Shown: one piece after another, positions 47,241 through 56,583 of the stretch
Layout: the number at the start of each line of letters is the position of its first letter
Position numbering within the stretch: the stretch's first letter is position 1
DNA from: Chimonanthus salicifolius
Lineage: Eukaryota; Streptophyta; Magnoliopsida; Laurales; Calycanthaceae
Direction: 5' to 3'
Assembly: GCA_013350335.1 (NCBI GenBank)
Contig: CM023541.1
Coordinates: forward strand, 67,035,390-67,099,389
Length of the DNA stretch: 64,000 nt
Position numbers and translations under genes: made by a program
Notes under the pieces: generated by a model
Databases searched by the model: none
The model's input: the letters and a program-made list of their open reading frames with translations, nothing else
What the model was told of the DNA's origin: nothing

Positions 47241-48598
47241 AATAGAAAAAGACACATAGTAGGATTACCATATGCAAAAGATTTTAATGAAAAAGATATT
47301 CCTACTAAAGCTCATCCATCCCAAATGGATGCTGCTCATTTAAAACTTTGCCAAGAGGAAATCAATGATCTTCTGAAGAAAGGATTAATTAGAAAAAGCA
47401 AATCCCCTTGGAGCTGTACGGCATTTTATGTTGAAAAGGCCGCTGAAATCGAAAGAGGAGTTCCAAGATTAGTAATAAATTATAAACCTTTAAACAAAGT
47501 CTTACAGTCTATTAGGTATCCATTACCTAATACCCAGGACTTGCTTAATAGGTTAAACAATGCCAAAGTATTCTCAAAATTTGATTTAAAATCAGGATTT
47601 TGGTAGATCCAGATAAAAGAAGAAGATAGATATAAAACTGCATTCACTGTTCCAATGGGGCATTATGAATGGAATGTTATGCCTTTGGGATTGAAAAATG
47701 CTCCGTCTGAATTTCAGAATATTATGAATAATATCTTCTCGTCTTACACCCAGTTTGTCATTATTTACATTGATGATATTCTTATCTTCTCAGAATCTGT
47801 GATACAACATTAGAAACACTTGGGTATTTTCAAAAGAGTCATAAAAGAAAATGGATTGGCTTTATCTAAAAGAAAAATGAATCTCTTTCAGCAAAAATCA
47901 GGTTCTTAGGATTTGATATCCAAGACAGAAAATAAACTCCAACTAATAGAGTTATTCAATTTGCTGACAAATTTCCAGATGAAATTAAGGATAAAAATAT
48001 GCTACAAAGATCTCTTGGATGTCTAAATTATGTTGGATTTTTCTATCAAGATTTGGCAAAAGATAGAAAATTTATGCAGGAAAGGTTAAAGAAAAATCCT
48101 AAGGAGTGGACTATCCATTACTTTAATGCAATAAAAAAGATTAAAGAAAGAGTTAAAAATCTTCCTTGTAGATGTTTATCTGACCCAGAAGCTTTCAAAA
48201 TAGTTCAAACTGATGTTTCTGATGTCGGATATGGTGGAATCCTCTTACAACAAAAAGACTCAAAAGAAGAATTAATAAGATTTAATTCTGGATTATGGAA
48301 TGAAGCACAAAAGAAATATTCAACCATCAAAAAGGAAGTTCTTGCCATAGTTATTTGTGTGACGAAATTCCAACATGATTTATTAAACAAAGAATTTCTG
48401 ATCAGAGTTGATGCTAAGGCAGCAAAAGAAATTCTAGAAAAAGATGTTAAAAATCTTCTCTCTAAGCAAATATTTGCTAGATGGCAAGACATTTTATCAG
48501 TTTTTGAATTTAAAATTGAATTTATTAATGGAAATTCTAACTCTTCCCTGACTTTCTTACTAGAGAATTTCTTCAGGAACGACAAAATGGCAAGTAAC
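47241..48598 (+). pseudogene. EPRV segment E: reverse transcriptase and RNase H
   Basis: RT starts near 47245 and carries RLVINYKPLNKVLQSIRYPL near 47465 and YIDDILIFSES near 47768. Stops at 47605-47607 and near 47812, and a frameshift near 47895, break it. RNase H (47999 on) keeps its acidic residues in QTDVSDVGYGG, NEAQKKYSTIKKEVLAIV and IRVDAKAAKEIL. The proper ORF1 frame ends with TAA at 48596-48598, overlapping the ORF2 ATG. An extra base near 48545 fuses RNase H and ORF2 in one open frame here. Confidence 0.9.
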
Positions 48599-49902
48599 TC
48601 TTCCCCGTTCATGCAGAAAAAAGGGCAAGAGAAATTGGCAGATCAAGAAGAAAGCCAAAAGGGTTTTACTCCAACAAAAGACCCAAGTCAATCAGAATTA
48701 TATCTTTACACCGATAACAGAATTCTTATTACTTCAGATTGTCTTATGGAAGAAAGATCTGTAGAAGATAATGTTTATTTTCTCTTTCGCAAGGGGCTTC
48801 ATTTTTATTCCCCTGATAAAAGGAAAACCAGAGATTGGTATTTCAATATTTTACATCAGACAAAAAGTGTCCTCATCTTCCACAATAAGAATGCAAATGG
48901 TATTATCACCTACTCAAAGTTCACTATTCTCAAAATCCTTACTGAGGAAGATTGGGATGGTCCTTTGTACATGACAAAATCAGTCCAATTATACAATTCG
49001 ACTGAGTTCTTTAGTTATTGGGACTATATTGATGCTTGGAAATTTGCTTTGATGTGGCAAAATCGCCAGTATAGTCATTCCTGGTACATCAGATTCAAAG
49101 AGGAAAGTCCTGATGTCACTCCTATTCATCGTAATTTCCCATCCTAGTTTCTCTTCACTTGGTGGTCATATTTTGGTGCTTCTCAGAAAATCTTTCCTGA
49201 TAATTTTCGTTATTTGTTTATTAACTTCTCTCAAGTTGAAGAAAGGGTGCCATGTGAAGCCATCAAGATGCTTCGCTTCTTTGCTAAATTTCATATCCCT
49301 TATATTTTCCAATGGAAGTTTGAAATAAAAAAGGACTTATATGGTTTACTATCTCTTTACCAGACTTTTTACCAAAAATGGTGGCCAAAAATTGAAAATG
49401 ATACTTATGAGAGAATCCTGAATCAAATCTCTCCTCCTGTTAAAGAAGAAATTCCTCTTCTTGAAGAAAAACCTTTTGAGAATGAAATGGTCATGGCTGA
49501 TCTCTTAGCCAAAAAGATTGCCAAAGAAATTACTCGTGAAAAATCTCCCGAGCCGATGGATGTCTCTGTTGAATCCGTCAATTTTGAAGAAAAGATTAAG
49601 CAAATTTTAGAAGAATATCTTCCTAAAAAGAAAAATGTCCATGATTGGGATAGTAATCATGATCCAGAAGAAAATCTTGATGATGAAGTTGTGCCCCTTG
49701 AAAATCTCCATCCTCGGTGGGACCCTGACTCTCATATTAATCCTGACAGATCAGTTTCTGAATACCTTCGTGGTGGAAAGTTTTGGTATTCTTCAGCAAA
49801 AGACAAAGGAGAGAAAAAGAAGTTGAAAAGGAATCTCGGTTAACTGAATTATTTCGTAAAAATTCTGCTAAAGCAAAAGAATTAATGAAAAAGAAGATTT
49901 GA
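48587..49902 (+). pseudogene. EPRV segment E: ORF2, nearly complete but broken
   Basis: ATG at 48587-48589, TGA at 49900-49902, about 438 codons. It is open to a TAG at 49147, where other copies have Trp, then shifted near 49150-49215 and again near 49820. It shows the aromatic-rich centre, the EKIKQILEEYLPKKK helix, an acidic DPEENLDDEVVPLENLHP stretch and a Lys-rich C-terminus. No catalytic motif is seen. Family unknown to me; see segment B. Confidence 0.82.
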
Positions 49903-49942
49903 ATATTTAAGATGATCCTGTCATTGTAGAACCTGTCCTTGT

Positions 49943-49956
49943 TGGTATCAGAGCCA
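49943..49956 (+). promoter_or_regulatory. tRNA-Met primer binding site, segment E
   Basis: TGGTATCAGAGCCA is complementary to the 3' end of plant initiator tRNA-Met, the primer of caulimovirid reverse transcription. It lies 41 nt after the ORF2 stop. A G-rich tract TTTTTGGTGGGGGTA follows within 40 nt and is conserved in segments F and G. Confidence 0.9.
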
Positions 49957-50074
49957 TTTGGAATCATCTCTTTTTGGTGGGGGTATATTGCTAGATGTCA
50001 ATAAAATGAAAAGTTCCAAAAGTATTAATGTCAGTACCCATCACATCTAGAAGAAAGATGCCAAGCTGCAAATG
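49957..50074 (+). other. EPRV leader fragment after the primer site
   Basis: Nearly identical to 42690-42807, with few differences. Viral text stops at GCTGCAAATG and minisatellite 5 begins. No gene is present. Confidence 0.8.
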
Positions 50075-50597
50075 TTGGACAAACTTGACGAACTGGATTA
50101 ACTGTACAAATTAGACAAACAGGACGAATTGGATACACTAGAGGAATTGGATGAATTGGACATAATGGACGAACTGGATGAACTAGACATACTGGGATAA
50201 TTGGAAAAACAGGAGAAACTGAACGAATTAGAAAAACTGGACGAACTGGAAGAACATAACAAACTAAACGAACTGGCCGAACTAGAAAAACTGGACCAAC
50301 TAGACCTACTGGACAAATTGGACGAACTGGACAAACTGTACAAATTGGACCAACTAGAGGAATTGGACATAATAGACGAACAGGAAGAAGTGGACGAGCT
50401 GGATGAACTAGACATACTGGGCGATTGGAAAAACATGACAAATTGCACGAATTGGAAAAACTGGACGAATTGAACAAACTGAACGAATTGGACAAACTAG
50501 AGGAACATAACAAACTTAACGAACTGAGCAAACTTGAAAAACTAGACCTACTGGACAAACTTGACGAACTGGACAAACTAAACAAATTGAACAAACG
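50075..50597 (-). repeat. Minisatellite array 5, inverted
   Basis: About 0.5 kb of the 9-bp unit reading GAACTGGAC on the plus strand. On its right it runs without a break into an inverted movement-gene scrap, so repeat and virus again share orientation. The segments on both outer sides are plus-strand virus. Confidence 0.93.
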
Positions 50598-50621
50598 GGA
50601 CAAAGCAGATTGGTAAGATGA
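50598..50621 (-). pseudogene. Inverted scrap of the Ser-rich start of the movement gene
   Basis: The reverse complement is TCATCTTACCAATCTGC followed by TTTGTCC, identical to the Ser-rich part of the movement gene at about 52757-52780. On the minus strand its codons (SSYQSALS) continue in frame into the Ser-rich reading of array 5. TTTGTCC is shared by both, so the joint is either a microhomology junction or a trace of how the repeat arose. Confidence 0.85.
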
Positions 50622-51541
50622 CAAGATCAGTCCAACTTTATAATTCGACTGAATTTTTCAATTATTGGGATTATATTGATGCTTGGAAGATTGCTTTGAT
50701 GTGGCAAAACCGTCAGTATAATCATTCTTGGTTCATTAGGTTCAAAGAAGAAAGTCCTGATGTCATACCTATTCACCGCAATTTCCCATCTTGGTTTCTC
50801 TTCACTTGGTGGTCTCATTTTGGTGCTTCCCGAAAAATCCTTCCTGATAATTTTCATTATCTATTTATTAAATTTGGCCAAGTTGAAGAAAAGGTCTCTT
50901 GTGATATGATTAATGTTCTTCGTTTCTTTGCGAAGTTCTATATTCCATACATTCTCCAATGGAAATCTGAGGTGAAAAAAGATTTATATGGTCACACTTG
51001 CCTTTTTCAAACTATGTACCAAAATGGTGGCCTAAAATTGAGAATGATACTTTTGAAAGAATTTTGAATCAAATCTCTCCCCCTGAAAAATTAAAAGATC
51101 CTTTTCAAGAAGAAAAACCTCATGAGAGTGAAATGGTCATGGCTGATCTGTTAGCTAAAAAAATTGCTAAAGAAATTGCTCATGAAAAATCCCCAGAACC
51201 AATGGAGGTCTCAGTAGAATTTGTTAATTTTGAAGAAAAGATTAAGCAAATCTTAGAAGAATATCTTCCAAAGAAGAAATACACTCTTCATGATTGGGAT
51301 TCTAATTATGATCTAGATGAAAATCTAGATGATGAAGTTGTGCCCCTTGAGAATCTCCATCCTCGTTGGGACCCTGATTCTCATGTTAATCCCGACGGAT
51401 CAGTTGCTGAATACCTTCGTGGTGGAAAGTTCTGGTATTCTTCTGCAAAAGAGAAAGGAAAAGAAAAAGAAAAGGACTCGATTAGCTGAATTATTCTGCG
51501 TGAATTCTGCAAAAGCAAAAGAGATGATGAAAAAGAAGATT
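50618..51541 (+). pseudogene. EPRV segment F: C-terminal two thirds of ORF2
   Basis: It starts at MTRSVQLYNSTEFFNYWDYIDAW and is closely similar to 23533-24457, differing mostly by C/T and G/A changes. The frame is open to 51067 (FTWWSHFGASRKILPDN present), shifted near 51025, and open again to 51489. The usual TGA at the end is changed, so no stop follows at the expected place (about 51541). Confidence 0.85.
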
Positions 51542-51563
51542 TGTTTTATTCCTGGTAGAAGAT

Positions 51564-51577
51564 TGGTATCAAAGCCA
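51564..51577 (+). promoter_or_regulatory. tRNA-Met primer binding site, segment F (one mismatch)
   Basis: TGGTATCAAAGCCA differs from the site at 49943 by one G-to-A change. It lies about 23 nt after the end of ORF2, with the G-rich tract TTTGGTGGGGGTA following. Confidence 0.82.
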
Positions 51578-51652
51578 TTGGAATCTCTTTGGTGGGGGTA
51601 TATTGCCAGATGTCATATTAGAATGAAAAGTTGCTAAAGTTGCTTTGTCTTT

Positions 51653-51678
51653 GGTGTCCCATCCAGTCAAAAGACACC
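51653..51678 (+). promoter_or_regulatory. Hairpin in the intergenic region, segment F (GGTGTC...GACACC)
   Basis: Six-base arms around CCATCCAGTCAAAA. Segment G has GCATC...GATGC in the aligned place (56406-56429): two stem pairs differ but still pair. Confidence 0.5.
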
Positions 51679-51788
51679 TCTATTATTGTATCTTTTTACT
51701 GTTTCTCCAAGTGGGAATCCCTTTTGTAAATATGGTTTGGTTGTTTGTGTCGGCAAGAATCCTTTTCCTATTCTTTTCTTAAGGTTGT

Positions 51789-51810
51789 CCTCTCATGGTC
51801 GGATGAGAGG
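51789..51810 (+). promoter_or_regulatory. Conserved hairpin with GGTCGG loop, segment F
   Basis: CCTCTCAT, loop GGTCGG, ATGAGAGG: eight-base arms. The innermost pair is T:A as elsewhere, but the next pair is A:T where segments C1 and G have T:A, a compensatory double change. Confidence 0.75.
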
Positions 51811-51835
51811 GTGTCCATTGTGTGTTTGCTCCATC

Positions 51836-51844
51836 TATATAAGG
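51836..51844 (+). promoter_or_regulatory. TATA box of EPRV segment F
   Basis: TATATAAGG within GCTCCATCTATATAAGGAGC, with GCTCC and GGAGC as inverted flanks. It matches the common form of caulimovirid promoters. A donor-like GTAAGT and AATAAA follow about 120 nt downstream. Confidence 0.75.
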
Positions 51845-51954
51845 AGCCTTATGTTCGGTTTTAAAGAGGAGATGAGGAGAGCTTAGACTTGAATCAGAAA
51901 ATCAAGGGTGTGAAGAATAAGAGCTTCGTAAGCCTTGAAGTATGTAAGTTGTCT

Positions 51955-52025
51955 GTAAGTAATAAAGCTTTTATGAGTTTGTCAATATAAGTTTGTTATT
52001 TTCTAATCATGTTGCTTTTTTATAG
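51955..52025 (+). other. Candidate leader intron containing the poly(A) signal, segment F
   Basis: GTAAGT at 51955-51960 is followed at once by AATAAA at 51961-51966. A CTAAT branch-like motif near 52004, a T-rich tract and AG at 52024-52025 complete a 71-nt intron-like unit. Two functional signals thus overlap the same short stretch. Splicing and polyadenylation are inferred from motifs. Confidence 0.5.
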
Positions 52026-52192
52026 AAATTCTTCTTGAAAACATACGACGACACTTGCAAACATGCACTCATAGAAATAACCCATGACATCAGCAATATG
52101 AAAGACAAAGAATAATTTTGATTCAAGCCTAGGCTGTGTTCCAATTAGAAGTATTCAGGACAGAGTCAAAATTACAAGCGATGGCCGTCTGA
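52026..52192 (+). pseudogene. Small ORF a of EPRV segment F, 5' part deleted
   Basis: About 75 bp seen in segment G, including the ATG, are missing between two ATAGAA repeats. The rest aligns with 56840-57011 and has stops near 52064, 52082 and 52130. It ends TGA at 52190-52192, one base before the ATG of ORF b. Confidence 0.6.
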
Positions 52193-52193
52193 G

Positions 52194-52426
52194 ATGCCTC
52201 CCATTCTGTTAGGAGAGAAAATTATTGTGTGATCTCAGACATCGTGAAAATCAGCTTAGAAGATTAGAAAATGCTATCCGACAAATAGACAAAAATATAG
52301 CTGCTGGAAGATATCTTGTTATCCGCATACATACTATTAGGAGATCTACATTAGTATCCTTGTGTAATCGTAAGAGAATATTGTAACCTTTTGAATGAAG
52401 AATTAGAATTATTATCTCGGGTTTAA
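52194..52426 (+). pseudogene. Small ORF b of EPRV segment F, frameshifted
   Basis: It starts ATGCCTCC and ends with the codons for ELELLSRV and TAA at 52424-52426. Apart from losses near 52206-52220 and one base near 52367 it is nearly the same as the intact copy at 57013. A TGA near 52227 adds a further break. Confidence 0.7.
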
Positions 52427-52670
52427 ATCTTTGCCAAGACCTTTTAATAGCAAGATGAATTAAATCTATTATCTAGGATCTGAAGTTTTTTAACCTAGTT
52501 GATTTATCCAATTCTCTTTAGAGCTTTTATTTTCCTTCTTATTCCACTTTTGTGCCTCGCTTATTTTTCAAAAAGTGTGGTCACGTTGTAAGTCCCACTT
52601 CTGGCCGTGATCAGGCATTAAGGGTTGTAAGTCATTGACAAACTTTTTCTGCTTTTAACGAGCCACTCAA
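52427..52670 (+). other. Remnant of small ORF c and 5' UTR before ORF1, segment F
   Basis: 52427-52483 keeps only the start-side scrap and the LNLLSRI-type end of ORF c (TGA at 52481). The rest is untranslated sequence that aligns with 28600-28795. No further gene is seen. Confidence 0.55.
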
Positions 52671-53827
52671 ATGAAAAATTCTAAGGAAAAAACAAAACTT
52701 TTTAAGAATTGGTTTAAATCATTTCAGCATCCTTCTAATAGGTCTACTTCATCTTCCTCATCTTACCAATCTGCTTTGTCCAGCTTTCCTCATCCCAGTA
52801 TAGCTAAAGAAAATCCAGAAAAAATAAAAAATTCTGAAGAAAAGGTGTATGAAAACTTTGACCAAGCCATATCTAATTGGAAAATGCCAGCGTTACCTGT
52901 AACAGAAATATATAGTAATGGCACATTTGAAGAGCAAAATGATTACCACATCAAAACTATTGAAAAAACTGTCTCCCTCTTTGGAGGAAAACAGACAATT
53001 AGAATTTTTGAAAGAAGAATTATTGAACAAATCAGAACCAAATACAACTACCAACACATAGGACTAATTCAGTAGGAATCAAACCTTTATTCGATTAGGA
53101 TTAAATGTTTCTGTATGTGCTTATGTGCGAGATCAGAGACATGATGAGTTTAATGATTCTCTGTATGCCATGATTGAATCAAATCTCTGCCATGGACCTG
53201 TTTATTTTAACTGTTTCCCAAATATCACAATAGATGCTCATGATGACGATGTTCTTGACTGTGCAACTATTGGATTCCAAAGTAAAGGTTTAAAGATGAG
53301 CCAAGAAGTAAACCTTTTTCTATAGTTTATTGTGTGTTTTACAAATCCATGATCTATCTTTCCCATGATAGCCTATAGAGACAAGGTTGTCAAAGAAAAA
53401 ACCACGGTCCTCAGAAGTTGTTTTCCCAGGAAATTGGCAAATAGAAGACGTTACGCCAAGAGAAAATGAAATAACAGATGATTTGCAAAGCATAGTTAAA
53501 TTACCAAATGGAAATGTTGAAGTTAACTTCAGAAGAAAAATGGATAAAGCTAGAAGAAGCTTTGTCAGTTACACAGAAGTAAGAAAAAGTTTTAAATTAG
53601 AAGAAATTGATGATGACCAAAAAAGTAGTGAAAAGGAAGAAATGGATCAAGAGTCTTTAGAAATAAAGAAAGTGGAATTGAACATCCAATATACAGAAGA
53701 ACAACCTCTAAAAAGCTTATAACCCTAGTGAGAATGATTTCCTACAAGGAGTAATAAGGATGGTAAAGGTTCCAAGTCTAGAAGTAAAACCAGTTAAATT
53801 TGAAATTGATAAACCATACTTAAGAGA
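52671..53827 (+). pseudogene. EPRV segment F: movement protein, broken, cut by the gap
   Basis: ORF1 starts at ATG 52671 with MKNSKEKTKLFKNWFKSFQHPSNR-like basic residues, then the Ser-rich stretch and the 30K-type domain. Breaks: TAG at 53073-53075, loss of bases near 53090-53125, a frameshift near 53305, and about 55 bp missing near 53415 (before VVFPGNWQIEDV). The copy runs into the 100-N gap at 53828 in the early capsid region. Confidence 0.87.
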
Positions 53828-53927
53828 NNNNNNNNNNNNNNNNNNNNNNNNNNNNNNNNNNNNNNNNNNNNNNNNNNNNNNNNNNNNNNNNNNNNNNNNN
53901 NNNNNNNNNNNNNNNNNNNNNNNNNNN
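53828..53927. other. Assembly gap of 100 N
   Basis: Exactly 100 N. It lies inside a viral copy on the left and beside unrelated AT-rich DNA on the right, so continuity of segment F with array 6 is unproven. Confidence 0.98.
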
Positions 53928-54270
53928 TATTTTAGGTTGCTATTTAAAATTGGGAGTTTCTATTTTTAGAAACTACAATTTTAGAAGGTTACCTAAGTTT
54001 AAAAGTTTCTTTTTAAAATAGTAGAAATTCTAGAATTTATATAGATTTGGAATTCTTACTAAATTTAGACACTTGTGGTATTTAAAAATTTATATTTTTA
54101 GAATTTTTTAATTGTATATATTATTTCTATTTTAAATTGGATTTTCCATGCAAATTGGACTCCAAAATTGTCAATTTCTAATTTATATGTTATTTCTGTT
54201 TTTTGAATTTGTTTTTCAATTTTAGAAGTTTCTACATTAAGTTATATTTCTAAGACTAGAGTTTTGATTT
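53928..54270. other. AT-rich DNA of unknown origin
   Basis: About 340 bp with many TTTTAGAA and TTTCTATTTTTAGAA variants (short imperfect repeats of TTTTTAGAAxxT). It resembles neither the virus, the LTRs, the minisatellite nor the telomere-like DNA of this window. No ORF of note and no RNA gene is seen. Confidence 0.6.
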
Positions 54271-56112
54271 CTCCAGTTCGTTTAGTTTGTTATGTTCTTA
54301 TAGTTCGTCCAGTTTGTCCGATTTGTTTAGTTTGTCTAGTTCGTCAAGTTTATCCAGCTTGTCTAGTTCGTCCAATTTGTCCAATTGGTCCAGTTTGTCG
54401 ATTTCGTCCAGTTCGTTTACTTTGTTATGTACCTCCAGTTCGTCCAATTTGTCCAATTCGTTCATTTTTTCCAATTTGTTCAGTTTGTCATGTTTGTCCA
54501 TTTTTTCTAGCTCACCCAGTATGTCTCCTTTGTCCAGTTCGTCCAGTTCATCCAGTTCTTCCTGTTCGTCCATTATGTCCAATTCATCCAATTCCTCTAG
54601 TTGGTCCAATTCGTCCAATTTGACCAATTTATTTAGTTTGTCCAGTTCGTCAAGTTTGTCCTGTTCTTCCAATTCGTCCAGTTGGTCCAGTTTTTCGAGT
54701 TCGTCCAGTTCGTTTTGTTTGTTATGTTCCTCCAGCTCGTCTAGTTTCTCCAGTTCGTCTAGTTTTTCCAATTTGTTTAGGTTGTCCTATTTGTCCATTT
54801 TTTGCAGCTCGCCCAGTATGTCCCCCTTGTCCAGTGGGTCCAGTTCTTCCTGTTCGTCCATTATGTCCAATTCCATTAGTTGGTTCAATTCGTCCAGTTT
54901 GACCAATTTATTTAGTTTGTCCAGTTCGTCAAGTTTGTCTTGTTCGTCCAATTTGTATAGTTGGTCCTGTTTTTTGAGTTCGTCCAGTTCGTTTAGTTTG
55001 TTATGTTCCTCCAGCTTGTCTAGTTTCTCGAGTTCATCCAGTTAGTCCAGTTCGTCCAGTTTTTGCAATTTGTTCAGTTTGTCTTGTTTATCCAGTTTTT
55101 GCAGCTCGCCTTGTTTGTCCAGTTTTTACAGCTCGCCCAGTATATCCCCCTTGTCCAGTGGGTCCAGTTCTTCCTGTTCGTCCATTATGTCCATTTCGTC
55201 CAATTCCTTTAGTTGGTCCAATTTGTCCAGTTTTACCAATTTATTTAGTTTGCCCAGTTCGTCAAGTTTGTCCTGTTTGTCCAATTTGTCCAATTTGTCC
55301 AGTTGGTCTAGTTTTTCGAGTTTGTCTGGTTCGTTTAGCTTGTTATGTTCCTACAGTTCGTCCAGTTTGTCCAATTCGTTCAGTTTGTCTAGTTCGTCAA
55401 GTTTGTCCAGCTTGTCCAGTTCGTCGAATTTGTCCAATTCGTCCAGTTTGTCGAGTTCATCCAGTTCGTTTACTTTGTTATGTACCTCCACTTTGTCCAA
55501 TTTGTGCAATTCGTCCATTTTTTCCAATTTGTTCAGTTTGTCATGTTTGTCCATTTTTTCCAGCTCGCCAGTATGTCTCCTTTGTCCAGTTGGTCCAGTT
55601 CATCTAGTTCGTCCATTATGTCCAATTCGTCCAATTACTATAGTTGGTCCAATTCATCGAGTTTGACCAATTTATTTAGTTTGTCCAGTTCATCAAGTTT
55701 GTCCTGTTTGTCCCATTCGTCCAATTTGTCCAGTTGGTCCAGTTTTTCGAGTTCGTCCAGTTCTTTTAGTTTGTTATGTTCCCCCAGTTCGTCTAGTTTC
55801 TCTAGTTCGTCCAGTTTTTCCAATTTGTTCAGTTTGTCCTGTTTGTCCATTTTTTCTAGCTCGCCCAATATGTCCCCTTTGTCCAGTGGGTCCAGTTCTT
55901 CCTGTTCATCCATTATGTCCAATTCGTCCAATTCCTTTAGTTGGTCCAATTCATCCATTTTGACCAATTTATTTACTTTGTCCAGTTCATCAAGTTTGTC
56001 CTGTTTGTCTAATTCGTCCAATTTGTCCAGTTCGTCCAATTTTTCGAGTTCGTTTAGTTTGTTATGTTCCTATAGTTCGTCCAGTTTGTCCAATTCGTTT
56101 AGTTTGTCTAGT
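54271..56112 (+). repeat. Minisatellite array 6
   Basis: About 1.84 kb of the 9-bp unit, plus orientation. The AGTATGTC landmark falls near 54518, 54815, 55137, 55569 and 55867, giving spacings of 297, 322, 432 and 298 bp. It ends at a viral leader (56113), the same side of the virus that array 2 replaces. Confidence 0.95.
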
Positions 56113-56394
56113 ATTGCTGCCAGATGTCTTAGAATTATCAAGCCAAAAAAGATGGTGTTGTTTTTTTTTGGTGGGGTATGCTGCCAGATGTCTTAGATTT
56201 ATCAAAAGAAGATATGACAAATGACAAAGTGAGATCCCGTTGATTGTTGGTATCAGAGCCATTGGACTTATCTCTTTTCGTGGGGGTATGCTGCCAGATG
56301 TCTTAGAATTATCAAGCCAAAAAAAATGGTGTTGCTTTTTTTTGGTGGGGGTATGCTGCCAGATATCTTAGATTTATCAAAAGAAGATAAAGTT
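56113..56394 (+). other. EPRV segment G leader with direct repeats flanking the primer site
   Basis: A block of about 105 bp (GCTGCCAGATGTCTTAGAATT, then TCAAGCCAAAAAA, a G-rich tract, and TCAAAAGAAGATA) occurs at 56113-56215 and again at 56288-56393, offset 174 bp. The tRNA primer site at 56248 sits between them. Segments E and F have only one version of this block. Confidence 0.85.
56248..56261 (+). promoter_or_regulatory. tRNA-Met primer binding site, segment G
   Basis: TGGTATCAGAGCCA, identical to the site at 49943. It is 323 nt upstream of the TATA box region start (56584 less flank). Confidence 0.9.
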
Positions 56395-56405
56395 GTTCTT
56401 AGTAT

Positions 56406-56429
56406 GCATCCCATTTGGTCAAAAGATGC
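56406..56429 (+). promoter_or_regulatory. Hairpin in the intergenic region, segment G (GCATC...GATGC)
   Basis: Five-base arms around CCATTTGGTCAAAA, aligned with the six-base hairpin at 51653-51678 and differing by paired changes. Confidence 0.45.
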
Positions 56430-56455
56430 TTCACTTATTGTATCTTTTTACTGTG

Positions 56456-56469
56456 TCCCCAAGTGGGGA
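56456..56469 (+). promoter_or_regulatory. Hairpin in the intergenic region, segment G (TCCCC...GGGGA)
   Basis: Five-base arms with an AAGT loop, aligned with 27595-27613 in segment C1, where the stem differs by a compensated pair. Confidence 0.5.
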
Positions 56470-56534
56470 ATCTCTTTTTGTAAAGTTAGTTTGGAAGGCT
56501 GTCTGTAAAAAGTCTTTTTACTTTGTGTGTTGTC

Positions 56535-56554
56535 CTCTCTTGGTCGGAAGAGAG
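56535..56554 (+). promoter_or_regulatory. Conserved hairpin with GGTCGG loop, segment G
   Basis: CTCTCTT, loop GGTCGG, AAGAGAG, 30 bp upstream of the TATA box. Third copy of the element at 27695 and 51789. Confidence 0.75.
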
Positions 56555-56583
56555 TTTACTATCCATTGTGCCCTTGCTCCATC

